A stretch of 64,000 bases of DNA, from assembly GCF_002078505.1 (NCBI RefSeq), contig NZ_LUAV01000035.1, forward strand, positions 289,955 through 353,954, in the 5' to 3' direction. Source of the stretch: Ensifer aridi. Lineage in GTDB: Bacteria > Pseudomonadota > Alphaproteobacteria > Rhizobiales > Rhizobiaceae. Each line of letters begins with the position of its first letter. The stretch's first letter is position 1. The notes beneath the pieces are model-generated. The model saw only the letters and a list, made by a program, of their open reading frames with translations. It had not been told where the DNA came from and did not search any database. This document shows positions 7,628-16,346 of the stretch, one piece after another. Position numbers and translations under genes: made by a program.

Positions 7628-8545
7628 ATGCATGTGGCCGCCATTGCTTCGAAGGAAGCCTTCCTGCCCTTTCGCGAATACCAGACCTGGTATCGCATCA
7701 CCGGTTCGCTCGACAGCGGCAAGCTGCCGCTTGTCGTGGCCCACGGCGGGCCGGGCTGCACTCATGACTACGTGGATTCCTTTAAGGGGATCAACGAGAT
7801 CGACGGCCGCGCCGTCATCCACTACGACCAACTCGGCAACGGCAACTCCACGCGCCTTCCCGAAAAGGGGCCGGATTTCTGGACTCCGGCCCTGTTCCTC
7901 GAGGAACTCGATGCACTGCTGAAGCATCTCGGCATCCAGGATCGCTATGCCTTCCTCGGACAGTCCTGGGGCGGCATGCTGGGTGCGGAACATGCGGTGC
8001 TGAAGCCGATAGGGCTGAAGGCGCTGGTCATCGCCAATTCGCCGGCCAATATGCGTACCTGGGTGGCGGAAGCCAATCGCCTGCGCGAGGAGCTGCCGCA
8101 GACGGTTCAAGAGAAGCTGCTCAGGCACGAGCAGGCGGGCACGATCACCGATCCGGAATACATCACCGCCTCGCGTGTCTTCTACGACCGCCATGTCTGC
8201 CGCGTCACGCCGTGGCCGCCGGAAGTCGCGCGCACTTTTGCGATCATGGACGAGGACAATACGGTCTATCGCAACATGAACGGCCCAACCGAGTTTCATG
8301 TGATCGGGACGATGAGGGACTGGACGATCGAGGATCGGCTGACGTTGATCGAGGCGCCGACCCTTTTGATCTCGGGCAAATACGACGAGGCCACGCCGCT
8401 CGTCGTCAAGCCGTATGTCGATCGCGTCAAGAACTGCGAATGGGTGCTGTTCGAGCATTCCAGCCACATGCCGCATGTGGAGGAGAGGTCCTTGTGTCTG
8501 GAAACGGTTTCCCGTTTTCTATCATCCCACGATACCGACGCTTGA
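7628..8545 (+). CDS. Proline iminopeptidase-like alpha/beta hydrolase (second pip gene)
   Basis: A roughly 305-residue S33-family hydrolase with canonical motifs: HGGPG near residues 39-43, IHYDQLGNGNS, nucleophile GQSWGG (Ser near 113), acid in SGKYDEATP, and His in EHSSHMPH. It also carries the YDRHVCR signature shared with the first pip protein. The start is uncertain: ATG 7601 lacks a ribosome site, ATG 7628 directly abuts GTGGAG, and GTG 7634 has GGAG at good spacing. It lies downstream of the LuxR solo in the same direction. A peptide-like substrate linked to plant signalling is inferred from context only. Confidence 0.82.
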   Translation: MHVAAIASKEAFLPFREYQTWYRITGSLDSGKLPLVVAHGGPGCTHDYVDSFKGINEIDGRAVIHYDQLGNGNSTRLPEKGPDFWTPALFLEELDALLKHLGIQDRYAFLGQSWGGMLGAEHAVLKPIGLKALVIANSPANMRTWVAEANRLREELPQTVQEKLLRHEQAGTITDPEYITASRVFYDRHVCRVTPWPPEVARTFAIMDEDNTVYRNMNGPTEFHVIGTMRDWTIEDRLTLIEAPTLLISGKYDEATPLVVKPYVDRVKNCEWVLFEHSSHMPHVEERSLCLETVSRFLSSHDTDA

Positions 8546-8792
8546 TGCGGAGACGCGCCGTTTCATTTGGGCGCATCAGCTTCATTTTGACCCATCATAA
8601 GCTCAGTTGCTCTTGCGGCCGTCCGGATGGCTCCGGCCACTCATACCGCTGCTTTGAATCATCGAACGATTTACCCGTAAATCGTGGTCATTTTCCCGAA
8701 TTACACCGTTGCGCTCTTAAACTCCCGCGGCGCGCGCTCTATATGCGTCCGTGGGGCCGTTTGCGGCCGGGAGTGACAAGGGAATTGATGGA

Positions 8793-9803
8793 ATGCAGCG
8801 CTTCGGACGGGTTATGGCAATGGTGGCGGTTGGCCTCATGGTGATGTTGACGGTGGTCGATGTCGCCGAGGCGCGGCGGGCGGGCGGCGGTTTCGGGTCT
8901 CGCGGGAGCCGGACCTTTTCGACCCCGCCGGTGACCCGCACAGCTCCGGCTCCGGCCGCGCCGATCGACCGCACGATGACGCCGCGGCAGAATGCGCAGC
9001 CGTCCACCGCCACCAATCCGGCTGCGCAGAACCGGACGACCAGTCCGCGCCCGGGCTTTTTCAACGGGTTCGGTGGCTCCATGCTCGGCGGTCTGCTGAT
9101 GGGCGGACTGATCGGCATGCTGCTCGGCCATGGCCTCGGCGGCGGCATCGGTTTTCTCGGCCTGTTGCTGCAGCTCGGTGTCCTTTTCCTGGTAATTTCG
9201 TTGGCGATGCGATTTTTCGGCCGCAATCAGCGGCCGGCCTATTCGGCGCCGTCGGCATCCGCGCGATCTTCGGCGATGGCCTCGGGCACTCCCTCCTTCC
9301 GCATCCCGCGCATCGGTGAAGGAATGGGCGGGCTCAATGCCGGCACGAGATCGGCCCCGCCGCAGTCGTCTTCTGCCCCGGGCGAGACCGACGAAATCGG
9401 CGTCGGCCAGCACGAGCTCGATCGTTTCGAGGCGATGCTGAAGGAGGTCCAGGCCGCCTATGGAGCAGAAGATTACGCGGCGCTGCGCCAGCTGACGACG
9501 CCGGAGGCCATGTCCTACCTCGCGGAAGAGCTGAGCGAGAACGCGACCAAGGGGCTGAGGAACGAAGTGCGCGACGTGCATCTCGTCCAGGGCGACGTCG
9601 CCGAGGCATGGAAGGAGAATGGCACCGACTACGTGACTGTTGCTATGCGCTATGAAAGCATCGACGTGATGCGCGATCGTGCAACCGGCCGTGTCATCAG
9701 CGGCGACCCCAACGAGCTCACTGAAGCGGTCGAGATCTGGACCTTCCTGCGCCGGCCCGGCACCGACTGGCAGGTCTCAGCCATTCAGGGCGTTGAGGCG
9801 TAG
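8793..9803 (+). CDS. Tim44-like domain membrane protein
   Basis: A 336-residue protein. It starts with a hydrophobic signal/anchor (MAMVAVGLMVMLTVVDVAEA), then a Gly/Arg/Ser/Pro/Thr-rich low-complexity linker. A glycine-rich hydrophobic hairpin follows (GGLLMGGLIGMLLGHGLGGG and LLLQLGVLFLVISLAMRFF). The C-terminal Tim44-like domain covers about 210-335 (LKEVQAAYGAEDYAALRQLTTPE ... FLRRPGTDWQVSAIQGVEA). The domain is named after the mitochondrial import protein. The bacterial members are widespread in alphaproteobacteria and their role is poorly known, perhaps membrane biogenesis. The start at 8793 is chosen because AAGGGA precedes it by about nine bases. Confidence 0.82.
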   Translation: MQRFGRVMAMVAVGLMVMLTVVDVAEARRAGGGFGSRGSRTFSTPPVTRTAPAPAAPIDRTMTPRQNAQPSTATNPAAQNRTTSPRPGFFNGFGGSMLGGLLMGGLIGMLLGHGLGGGIGFLGLLLQLGVLFLVISLAMRFFGRNQRPAYSAPSASARSSAMASGTPSFRIPRIGEGMGGLNAGTRSAPPQSSSAPGETDEIGVGQHELDRFEAMLKEVQAAYGAEDYAALRQLTTPEAMSYLAEELSENATKGLRNEVRDVHLVQGDVAEAWKENGTDYVTVAMRYESIDVMRDRATGRVISGDPNELTEAVEIWTFLRRPGTDWQVSAIQGVEA

Positions 9804-10025
9804 TGTCGGCGCAATCCCTCATTTGATTTTAAAAAGTGCAATCCGAATCGTTTATTGACGGCGCTGGGCTTGCGGCTCTTTTCAAGTGAGCGGCGGCGCC
9901 GTAACCTTTTGAAACGAACGCAGTTCTTGCAGTGGTTCGACGCCTGAATTATGCGGCGGCAAGGGCCGGTTGATCATGGGTGGGAGCGGCGAAATGAAGA
10001 CGTCCGGAAGACAGGAAACGGACCG

Positions 10026-10739
10026 ATGAGCACGAATTCTTTCATCTCCGGTGCCGCGGTTTTCGTCGTCGCAATCGTGGCATCGGCATACGCCTGCGGC
10101 GCCGCCGAGTCGGCGGATTGCAAAGGCTCGCCCGGGAGGGGAACGGACTGGCACGACTGCAACAAGCGGCTTCTCATGCTCGGTGGCAGCGACCTCGAGG
10201 GGAGCAATCTGGTCAGTACCGACTTTACGATGACTGACTTGCGCGACACGAATCTTGGTTCGGCAAATCTCGAAAAGGCCACGCTCGTGCGCGCTTCGCT
10301 CGCGGGAGCCAGGGCGGACAAGGCGAACTTCACCAGGGTCGAGGCCTATCGCGGCAATTTTTCGGGTATCTCCGCGCAGAGTGCCTCCTTCGTCAGTGCC
10401 GAACTGCAGCGCACCGACTTCAGCGGCGCACGGCTGACAGGTGCCGATTTCGAAAAGGCGGAGCTTGGTCGCGCCAATTTCGAAGGGGCGGTGCTGACCG
10501 GCACGCGCTTCTCCATGGCCAATCTGTCACGCGCCAATCTCAGCGGAGCGGTCTTCGAAGGACCGATTGATCTGGATCGCGCCTTCCTGTTTCTGACGAG
10601 GATAGAGGGTTTGGACCTCTCGGCGGTCACCGGCCTCAAGCAGGAACAGGTCGATCTTGCCTGCGGCGACGGAGCGACGAAATTGCCGGCCGGACTGTCG
10701 GCGCCTGCAAAGTGGCCGTGCCCGCCCGATGACGACTGA
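10026..10739 (+). CDS. Secreted pentapeptide-repeat protein
   Basis: A 237-residue protein with an N-terminal signal peptide (FISGAAVFVVAIVASAYACGA). At least about 25 consecutive A(D/N)LXX-type pentapeptides follow from residue 50 to about 190 (SDLEG SNLVS, LRDTN LGSAN LEKAT, LTGAD FEKAE LGRAN FEGAV). These repeats fold as a right-handed quadrilateral beta helix, a scaffold without a fixed catalytic role. A short Cys-containing tail follows (DLACGDGATKLPAG ... WPCPP), possibly forming a disulfide with the early Cys residues in the periplasm. ATG 10026 is preceded by AGGAAA at suitable spacing. The specific function is unknown. Confidence 0.8.
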   Translation: MSTNSFISGAAVFVVAIVASAYACGAAESADCKGSPGRGTDWHDCNKRLLMLGGSDLEGSNLVSTDFTMTDLRDTNLGSANLEKATLVRASLAGARADKANFTRVEAYRGNFSGISAQSASFVSAELQRTDFSGARLTGADFEKAELGRANFEGAVLTGTRFSMANLSRANLSGAVFEGPIDLDRAFLFLTRIEGLDLSAVTGLKQEQVDLACGDGATKLPAGLSAPAKWPCPPDDD

Positions 10740-10793
10740 GCAGCAGCCGCTCCGCATCGTTCCGCTCGAACCGGTCGAAGGTCGCGACCCGGT

Positions 10794-11282
10794 TTAGATG
10801 ATCCGTTCACCGAAGCTTCGGCGCGGGAGGAGACAGAACATCGGCTTCCTACGAACGGCGATAGCTGACTTTGCGCGAGTACCCAGCCACCGTCGGACGG
10901 CATCTTCCGGCGCCTCACCGCTCATGACGTCGATCGAGCGGCCCATGAGGTCGAGCCGGCGACCGGAATAGCCGGCGTCGTCCGGATGCCGCCCGAAGCG
11001 TGACGGGCCGAAGTCCACGCACCATCGTTTGCGATGCGGAAACCGCTTCGACGGGCCCGCTTCGAAGAACGCCCAGACATCGAAGTCCTTTATGCCGTTT
11101 CTCCCGTCGAGGTAATGGAGCGCGCTGCCTTGTGCCAACGCAAGCAGGATGAGGCGGTCTCGATAAAGGCCGGCGACCGGCGCACGATCGAAAATCGCGG
11201 CGAGGCTACCCATCGCGACCGATTCGATCTTCTCGAGGTCGGCGGCTGTCAGCAATTCGTATGATCGGTTAGCGGGTTCCAT
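10794..11282 (-). CDS. Conserved hypothetical protein, possibly nucleotidyltransferase-fold
   Basis: A 162-residue soluble protein of unknown function, with no signal peptide or membrane segment. The block ALHYLDGRNGIKDFDVWAFF resembles the region of minimal nucleotidyltransferases where a short acidic DxD-like pair binds metal. Here DFDVW would supply it, but the usual GS motif of that superfamily is not clear. The rest contains many Arg and Trp residues (RKRWCVDFGPSRFGRHPDDAGY, GRSIDV). It stands alone between convergent and divergent neighbours. The coding call rests on length and protein-like composition; the fold suggestion is weak. Confidence 0.6.
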   Translation of the reverse strand: MEPANRSYELLTAADLEKIESVAMGSLAAIFDRAPVAGLYRDRLILLALAQGSALHYLDGRNGIKDFDVWAFFEAGPSKRFPHRKRWCVDFGPSRFGRHPDDAGYSGRRLDLMGRSIDVMSGEAPEDAVRRWLGTRAKSAIAVRRKPMFCLLPRRSFGERII

Positions 11283-11400
11283 CCGGCCGTACCGCCCGGT
11301 CGCATGGCGACCAGCTTAGCACGAAGATTTGCGCGGCCCCAAAACGCATAGACCGAGGCCGCGAGGCAATATCGCAGCCACCGCCGCAGGAGGAGGAATT

Positions 11401-11424
11401 GATGTGGGCGGAACCGCCCACATC
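11401..11424. terminator. Hairpin downstream of htpG
   Basis: GATGTGGGCGG pairs perfectly with CCGCCCACATC (11-base arms, two-base spacer), starting 12 bases after the htpG stop on the minus strand. No clear T-run follows, so termination is likely but not certain. Confidence 0.55.
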
Positions 11425-11435
11425 CGGAGGTCCCT

Positions 11436-13325
11436 TCAGCCTTTCAATGCGCGATGGAACACGCGCGACAGACGCTCCGCGAAGGCACGCGGGTCTTCTG
11501 GCTTGTCACCGTCGAGAACACGGGCCTGGTCGAGCAGCAATTTTGCCGCGTCCTCGCGAAACTCCCTGTCCTCCGCGGGATAGGCGGCAAGGGCCGTAAT
11601 GAGCGCATGGCCGGGATTGATCTCGAGGACCGGTTTTGCCGCGCTTTCGATGCGCCCTGCGCCCTGAAGCATCTTTTGAAGCTGGCGGTCCGGACCGTGC
11701 TCGGCCGCAACCAGGCAGACTGCGCTTTCCGTCAACCGGTCGGAAGTTCTGACATCGGAGACCGCTTCGCCAAGCGTCGCCTTTGTGAAGTTCACGAATT
11801 CGGTCACAGACGGGCTTGCCTCGGGCGAGGGGGTGGCCGCATCTTCCTGCTTCGCAACACCAGCAAGGTCGGCAGCACCTTGCGTGATCGATTTGAACGG
11901 CTTGCCCTCGAAATCGGGCGCCGTCGTCACCCAGAAGCTGTCGACCGGGTCCGTCAAGAGCAGCACTTCGATGCCGCGCGCGCGGAAACCTTCAAGCTGC
12001 GGCGAGGCTTTCAACTGGGCGAGGTTGTCGCCCGTCAGATAGTAGACCGCGTCCTGACCTTCCTTCATGTCCCTGACATAATCGCTCAAGGCGCGCGGCT
12101 TCTCGTCGGAAGCGGTCGTGCGGAAGCGCGAAAGCGCAAGAAGCTGGCTTCGCCGTTCGAAGTCCTCGTAGATACCTTCCTTGATGACGCTGCCGAAGTT
12201 CTCCCAGAGCTTCGCGAAGGTCTCCGGCTCGTTCTCCGCGAGCTTCTCAATGCTGGTCAGAATACGGTTCGTCAGCCCCTTGCGAATGCTGGCGAGCAGG
12301 GGGCTTTCCTGGATCATCTCGCGCGAGACGTTGAGCGGCAGGTCGGCCGTGTCGATGAGGCCGCGCACGAAACGCAAGTAGCGGGGCAGCAGCTCCGCCT
12401 CGTCGGTGATGAAGACGCGTTTCACATAGAGCTTCATCCTGCCCTTGCGATCGGGATCGAAAAGATCGAAGGGCTTGGAGCCGGGAACGAAGGCAAGTGC
12501 GGTATATTCATGCCGTCCTTCCGCACGGAAATGCACGGTCAGGGCCGGCTCGTCATATTGCCCGGCAACACCGCGATAGAAGTCGGTGTATTCTTCCTTG
12601 GAGATCTCGCTCTTCTGCTTTGTCCAGAGCGCGGTTCCGTCGGCGACCTGGGCGGGCTCGGCACCGGGCTTCTCGATGACGGAGATCGGAACGGGGACGT
12701 GGCCCGACTGATCCTTGACGATGCGCTCGACCGTCCAGCGCGACGTGTAGATCTTGGCGTCGCCCATCAAATGCAGCGTAATGCGTGTGCCGCGTGCCGG
12801 CGCATCGGCGAGCTCGACGGCGGAAACCGTATAAGTGCCCTTGCCGTCTGAGGTCCAATGCCAGGCTTTGTCGCTGCCGGCGCGGCGGGAAACCACGTCG
12901 ACATTGTCGGCAACCATGAAGGCGGAATAGAAGCCGACGCCGAACTGGCCGATTAGCTGTGCGCCGTCCTTGCCCTGCGCGGCTTCGATTCGCTCCATAA
13001 AAGCTCGCGTACCGGACCGGGCGATCGTACCGAGGGATTCAACCAGTTCGTCACGGCTCATGCCGATGCCATTGTCCTCGACGATCAGGCGGCGGCTGTC
13101 TTCATCCAGGGTCAACGTGATGCGCGGCGTAGGATCGCTGCCGAGCAGTTCGGGTGCCACGATCGCCTCGTAACGAAGCTTTTCGCAGGCATCGGCCGCG
13201 TTCGAAATCAATTCGCGCAGAAAGACGTTCTTGTCGGAATAGACCGAGTGCACCATCAGGTGCAGCAGTTTCGCCACATCGGCTTCGAAGACATGTTTCT
13301 CCACGGACATTTCGACTTCATTCAT
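11436..13325 (-). CDS. htpG: Chaperone HtpG (Hsp90 family)
   Basis: A 629-residue cytosolic Hsp90 homologue that helps client proteins fold under stress by ATP-driven clamp closure. The N-terminal ATPase domain shows LRELISNAADAC (with the catalytic Glu and metal Asn), VEDNGIGMSRDEL and GQFGVGFYSAFMVAD. The middle domain carries LYVKRVFI and LPLNVSREMIQES. The C-terminal dimerisation domain is shorter than in eukaryotes, with no MEEVD tail, as usual in bacteria. The open frame extends 14 codons further, but ATG 13325 has AAGGAGGTCAG upstream and gives the expected length. Confidence 0.96.
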   Translation of the reverse strand: MNEVEMSVEKHVFEADVAKLLHLMVHSVYSDKNVFLRELISNAADACEKLRYEAIVAPELLGSDPTPRITLTLDEDSRRLIVEDNGIGMSRDELVESLGTIARSGTRAFMERIEAAQGKDGAQLIGQFGVGFYSAFMVADNVDVVSRRAGSDKAWHWTSDGKGTYTVSAVELADAPARGTRITLHLMGDAKIYTSRWTVERIVKDQSGHVPVPISVIEKPGAEPAQVADGTALWTKQKSEISKEEYTDFYRGVAGQYDEPALTVHFRAEGRHEYTALAFVPGSKPFDLFDPDRKGRMKLYVKRVFITDEAELLPRYLRFVRGLIDTADLPLNVSREMIQESPLLASIRKGLTNRILTSIEKLAENEPETFAKLWENFGSVIKEGIYEDFERRSQLLALSRFRTTASDEKPRALSDYVRDMKEGQDAVYYLTGDNLAQLKASPQLEGFRARGIEVLLLTDPVDSFWVTTAPDFEGKPFKSITQGAADLAGVAKQEDAATPSPEASPSVTEFVNFTKATLGEAVSDVRTSDRLTESAVCLVAAEHGPDRQLQKMLQGAGRIESAAKPVLEINPGHALITALAAYPAEDREFREDAAKLLLDQARVLDGDKPEDPRAFAERLSRVFHRALKG

Positions 13326-13425
13326 CGCGCTTGCTGACCTCCTTGATTTGTTGCTCCCAATTGGCAAGTGGAGCTTGGAATTTCAAGGGCCGTCTTGCAG
13401 CGGCCTCACTCGGGTGCGAAGTTGC

Positions 13426-13490
13426 CGTGCAAAGGTCGCTGTAGCAGTCTGGAAACGCCGCAGGGCTGCGATTAATGAACATGCAGTAGC
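13426..13490 (+). repeat. Degenerate RIME-like element (partial)
   Basis: This stretch has GTGCAAAGGTCGCTGTAGCA and, 29 bases later, AACATGCAGTAG. Both segments match the elements at 51471-51570 and 52931-53034. The left arm of the large hairpin is missing, so it is at best a decayed copy. Confidence 0.4.
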
Positions 13491-13501
13491 GGTCTGACAT
13501 C

Positions 13502-14686
13502 ATGGAAGCGCTCCTCGTATTCAATGCCGGCTCATCCAGCCTGAAGTTCCAGATCTTCGACATCGCCGATGGGCGGCTGGAGCGCCGGATTCGCGGTAAG
13601 ATCGACGGCATCGGTAGCAGCCCGCGCCTCAAGGCAACGACGGCCGACGGCGCCGAGCTCGTTGCGCGCAGCTTCGACGGGGCAGCGGTTCCCGATCTTC
13701 CTGCCGCGATCGCCGAGGCCCGTGACTGGCTTTTGGCGCTTGAGGGCGTCGAGCTGCGGGCGATCGGTCACCGCGTCGTGCACGGCGGTCCCGAGTATAT
13801 CGGGCCTGTGCTGATCGATGCGACCGTGCTCGACCGGTTGGTGCACTACCAGAATCTCGCACCTCTGCATCAGCCGAACAACCTGGTGCCTATCCGCCTT
13901 GCCATGGAGATCAACCCGGAGGTGCCGCAGGTCGCATGCTTCGACACTGCCTTTCATCATGGTCGCGCCGAACATACGGATTGCTACGCCCTGCCGCGCA
14001 CCTTCTATGATCAAGGCGTGCGACGCTACGGTTTTCATGGGCTTTCGTATGAATACATCGCCGAGCGGCTGTGCGAGGTGGCACCGGAGGTGGCGCGGGG
14101 CAGGATCATTGTCGCCCATCTTGGAAGCGGCGCTTCGATGTGCGCCCTGCGGGGCGGGCAGAGCATCGAGACGACCATGGGTTTCACTGCGCTCGACGGC
14201 CTGCCGATGGGAACGCGCCCGGGTCAACTCGACCCGGGCGTCGTGCTCCATCTGATCACCGCGAAGGGGATGAGCGTCGAGGAGGTCTCGGACCTTCTTT
14301 ACCACAATGCGGGACTAAAGGGGCTCTCCGGCATCTCGAACGACGTGCGCGAGCTGTTGGCGAGCGACGATCCGCGCGCTTCCTTTGCAATCGCGCATTT
14401 CGTACATCGCTGTAGGCTTCACGCAGGGATGCTTGCCGCCGCGCTCGGCGGCATCGACGTTTTCGTCTTTACCGCGGGTGTCGGCGAGAACTCCGCTCCG
14501 ATCCGCGCCCGTATCGCCGAAGCGCTTGCCTGGCTTGGCGCGGAGGTCGATGCGGCGGCGAACGAGGCCGGCGCTGCACTGATCTCTACGACGAGGAGCC
14601 GCATTGCGCTTCACGTCATTCCGACCGACGAGGAGCTGATGATCGCGCGCCATACGCTTGCGCTGATCAGCACTCACATGGACTGA
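13502..14686 (+). CDS. ackA: Acetate kinase
   Basis: A 394-residue enzyme interconverting acetate plus ATP with acetyl phosphate. Family signatures are present: FNAGSSSLKF at the N terminus, GHRVVHGGP, FDTAFHH (catalytic Asp and His), RRYGFHGLSYEY, AHLGSGASM, MGTRPGQLDPG and FTAGVGENS. Length fits the family. No phosphotransacetylase gene is adjacent, although ackA is usually next to pta, so the acetyl-phosphate partner must be encoded elsewhere. It ends 21 bases from the convergent gabD stop. A different short-chain acyl kinase activity (propionate) cannot be excluded from sequence alone. Confidence 0.93.
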   Translation: MEALLVFNAGSSSLKFQIFDIADGRLERRIRGKIDGIGSSPRLKATTADGAELVARSFDGAAVPDLPAAIAEARDWLLALEGVELRAIGHRVVHGGPEYIGPVLIDATVLDRLVHYQNLAPLHQPNNLVPIRLAMEINPEVPQVACFDTAFHHGRAEHTDCYALPRTFYDQGVRRYGFHGLSYEYIAERLCEVAPEVARGRIIVAHLGSGASMCALRGGQSIETTMGFTALDGLPMGTRPGQLDPGVVLHLITAKGMSVEEVSDLLYHNAGLKGLSGISNDVRELLASDDPRASFAIAHFVHRCRLHAGMLAAALGGIDVFVFTAGVGENSAPIRARIAEALAWLGAEVDAAANEAGAALISTTRSRIALHVIPTDEELMIARHTLALISTHMD

Positions 14687-14707
14687 TTGGCTGGCGTGGC
14701 ACCGGCC

Positions 14708-16183
14708 TTAGATGTTGCCCATGCAGAGATATTTCATCTCGAGGTAATCTTCGAGGCCGTGGCGCGAGCCTTCGCGGCCGATCCCGGACTGTTTGATGCC
14801 GCCGAAGGGCGCGGCCTCCGAAGACATGCGCCCCGTGTTGATGCCGACCATGCCGTATTCCAGCGCTTCGGCCACATGCCAGACCCGCTTCAGGTTCTCG
14901 GCATAGAAATAAGCAGCGAGGCCGTAGATCGTGTCATTCGCCTCTGCCACCACCTGCTCGGCGCTTTCAAAGCGTAAGATCGGAGCGATCGGCCCGAACG
15001 TTTCTTCCTGTGCAACCCGCATGTCATGCGAGATGCCGGTAAGAACGGTCGGTTCGAAGAAGGTGCCCTTCGTCCCGATCCGGTTGCCGCCGCAGCGCAC
15101 TTCGGCACCCTTGGCGATCGCGTCGGCGACATGCGCCTCGATCTTCTCGATCGCATGCCCATCGATCATCGGGCCGATGGTCACGCCGGGGAAGAAGCCA
15201 TCGCCCACATGGAGCTCACGCACGCGGGCGACGAATTTCTCGGCGAAGACGTCGTGAACTGCGGATTGCACGTAGATCCGGTTTGCCGAAACGCAGGTCT
15301 GGCCGGCATTGCGAAACTTCGCCTGGACAGCACCGTCCACCGCCTCGTCAATATCGGCGTCGTCGAAGACGATGAAGGGCGCATTGCCGCCGAGTTCCAG
15401 GCTCACCTTCTTGATCTGGTCAGAGCATTGCCGCATCAACAGGCGGCCCACCTCTGTCGAGCCGGTGAAGCTGATCTTGCGGACCTTGGGGTTGCTGCAG
15501 AGTTCTCGGCCGATCGGGGCGCCTTCCGAGGCATAGAGGATATTGACGACGCCGTCCGGGAAGCCCGCCTTTTCGGAGAGTACGAACATGGCGCCGGCGA
15601 CAAGTGGCGTCTGCTCCGCCGGCTTCAGAACGATCGCGCACCCGGCGGCAAGCGCCGGCGAGATTTTGCGAGCCACCATCGAAGCCGGGAAATTCCACGG
15701 CGTGATGGTGCCGACGACGCCGACCGGCTGCTTGATCACCAGCATGCGGCGGTCGTTCGCCGGCGCCGGGAAGGTCTCACCGTAGACGCGCTTTGCTTCC
15801 TCTGCATACCACTCGACGTAAGATGCGGCATGCAGAACCTCCCCTTTCGCCTCGCCGAGCGGCTTTCCCATTTCGGCCGTCAGGATAGCGGCCAGATCAT
15901 CGGCGTGCTCGACGATCAGGTCGTGCCAGCGGCGCAGTATTGCACTTCGCTCCTTGGCGGGCATGCCCGCCCAAAGAGGCTGAGCCCGCGCGGCGGCGTC
16001 TATGGCCGCGTGTGCTTCCTCGATCCCCATGTCGGGAAGCGTCGCCAGCAATTCGCCGGTTGATGGATTGAAGACGTCGAAGGTCGCGCCGGCCCACTCG
16101 CCAGAGCGTCGCGTCACCCGGTCGAGCGCGGCAAAGTGGTCAGTTGCCCGAAGGTGTTTCGTGAGTGCGGCTTTCAGGGCCAT
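14708..16183 (-). CDS. gabD: Succinate-semialdehyde dehydrogenase (NAD(P)+)
   Basis: A 491-residue aldehyde dehydrogenase that oxidises succinate semialdehyde to succinate, the second step of GABA use. Visible motifs: ITPWNFPASMVARKISPALAAGC, KPAEQTP, FTGSTEVGR (cofactor site), LELGGNAPFIVFDDAD with the general-base Glu, and FRNAGQTCVSANRIY with the catalytic Cys. The C terminus GIGREGSRHGLEDYLEMKY is characteristic of the GabD branch. ATG 16183 is preceded by GGAGG seven bases away, so the longer frame is not used. It lies downstream of gabT in the same direction with a 163-base gap. Confidence 0.93.
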   Translation of the reverse strand: MALKAALTKHLRATDHFAALDRVTRRSGEWAGATFDVFNPSTGELLATLPDMGIEEAHAAIDAAARAQPLWAGMPAKERSAILRRWHDLIVEHADDLAAILTAEMGKPLGEAKGEVLHAASYVEWYAEEAKRVYGETFPAPANDRRMLVIKQPVGVVGTITPWNFPASMVARKISPALAAGCAIVLKPAEQTPLVAGAMFVLSEKAGFPDGVVNILYASEGAPIGRELCSNPKVRKISFTGSTEVGRLLMRQCSDQIKKVSLELGGNAPFIVFDDADIDEAVDGAVQAKFRNAGQTCVSANRIYVQSAVHDVFAEKFVARVRELHVGDGFFPGVTIGPMIDGHAIEKIEAHVADAIAKGAEVRCGGNRIGTKGTFFEPTVLTGISHDMRVAQEETFGPIAPILRFESAEQVVAEANDTIYGLAAYFYAENLKRVWHVAEALEYGMVGINTGRMSSEAAPFGGIKQSGIGREGSRHGLEDYLEMKYLCMGNI

Positions 16184-16346
16184 GGCGCGTCCTCCGACGA
16201 TAGCTGCAGCGGCCTGCAAGCATCGCTTCTTTGCTTTGTTGGAGGCGCAAGCTCATGCGCCCCTGCCACTGCTGTTCCTTTGCGCCTGAAAAGACGCACC
16301 GCCCTGCAGAGGCGGACGACCGCGATAGCGGCCGCCCCGCTTGCCG

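Noticed and set aside
16184..16219. Longer gabD start
   Set aside because: ATG 16183 has a strong GGAGG site and the usual family start.
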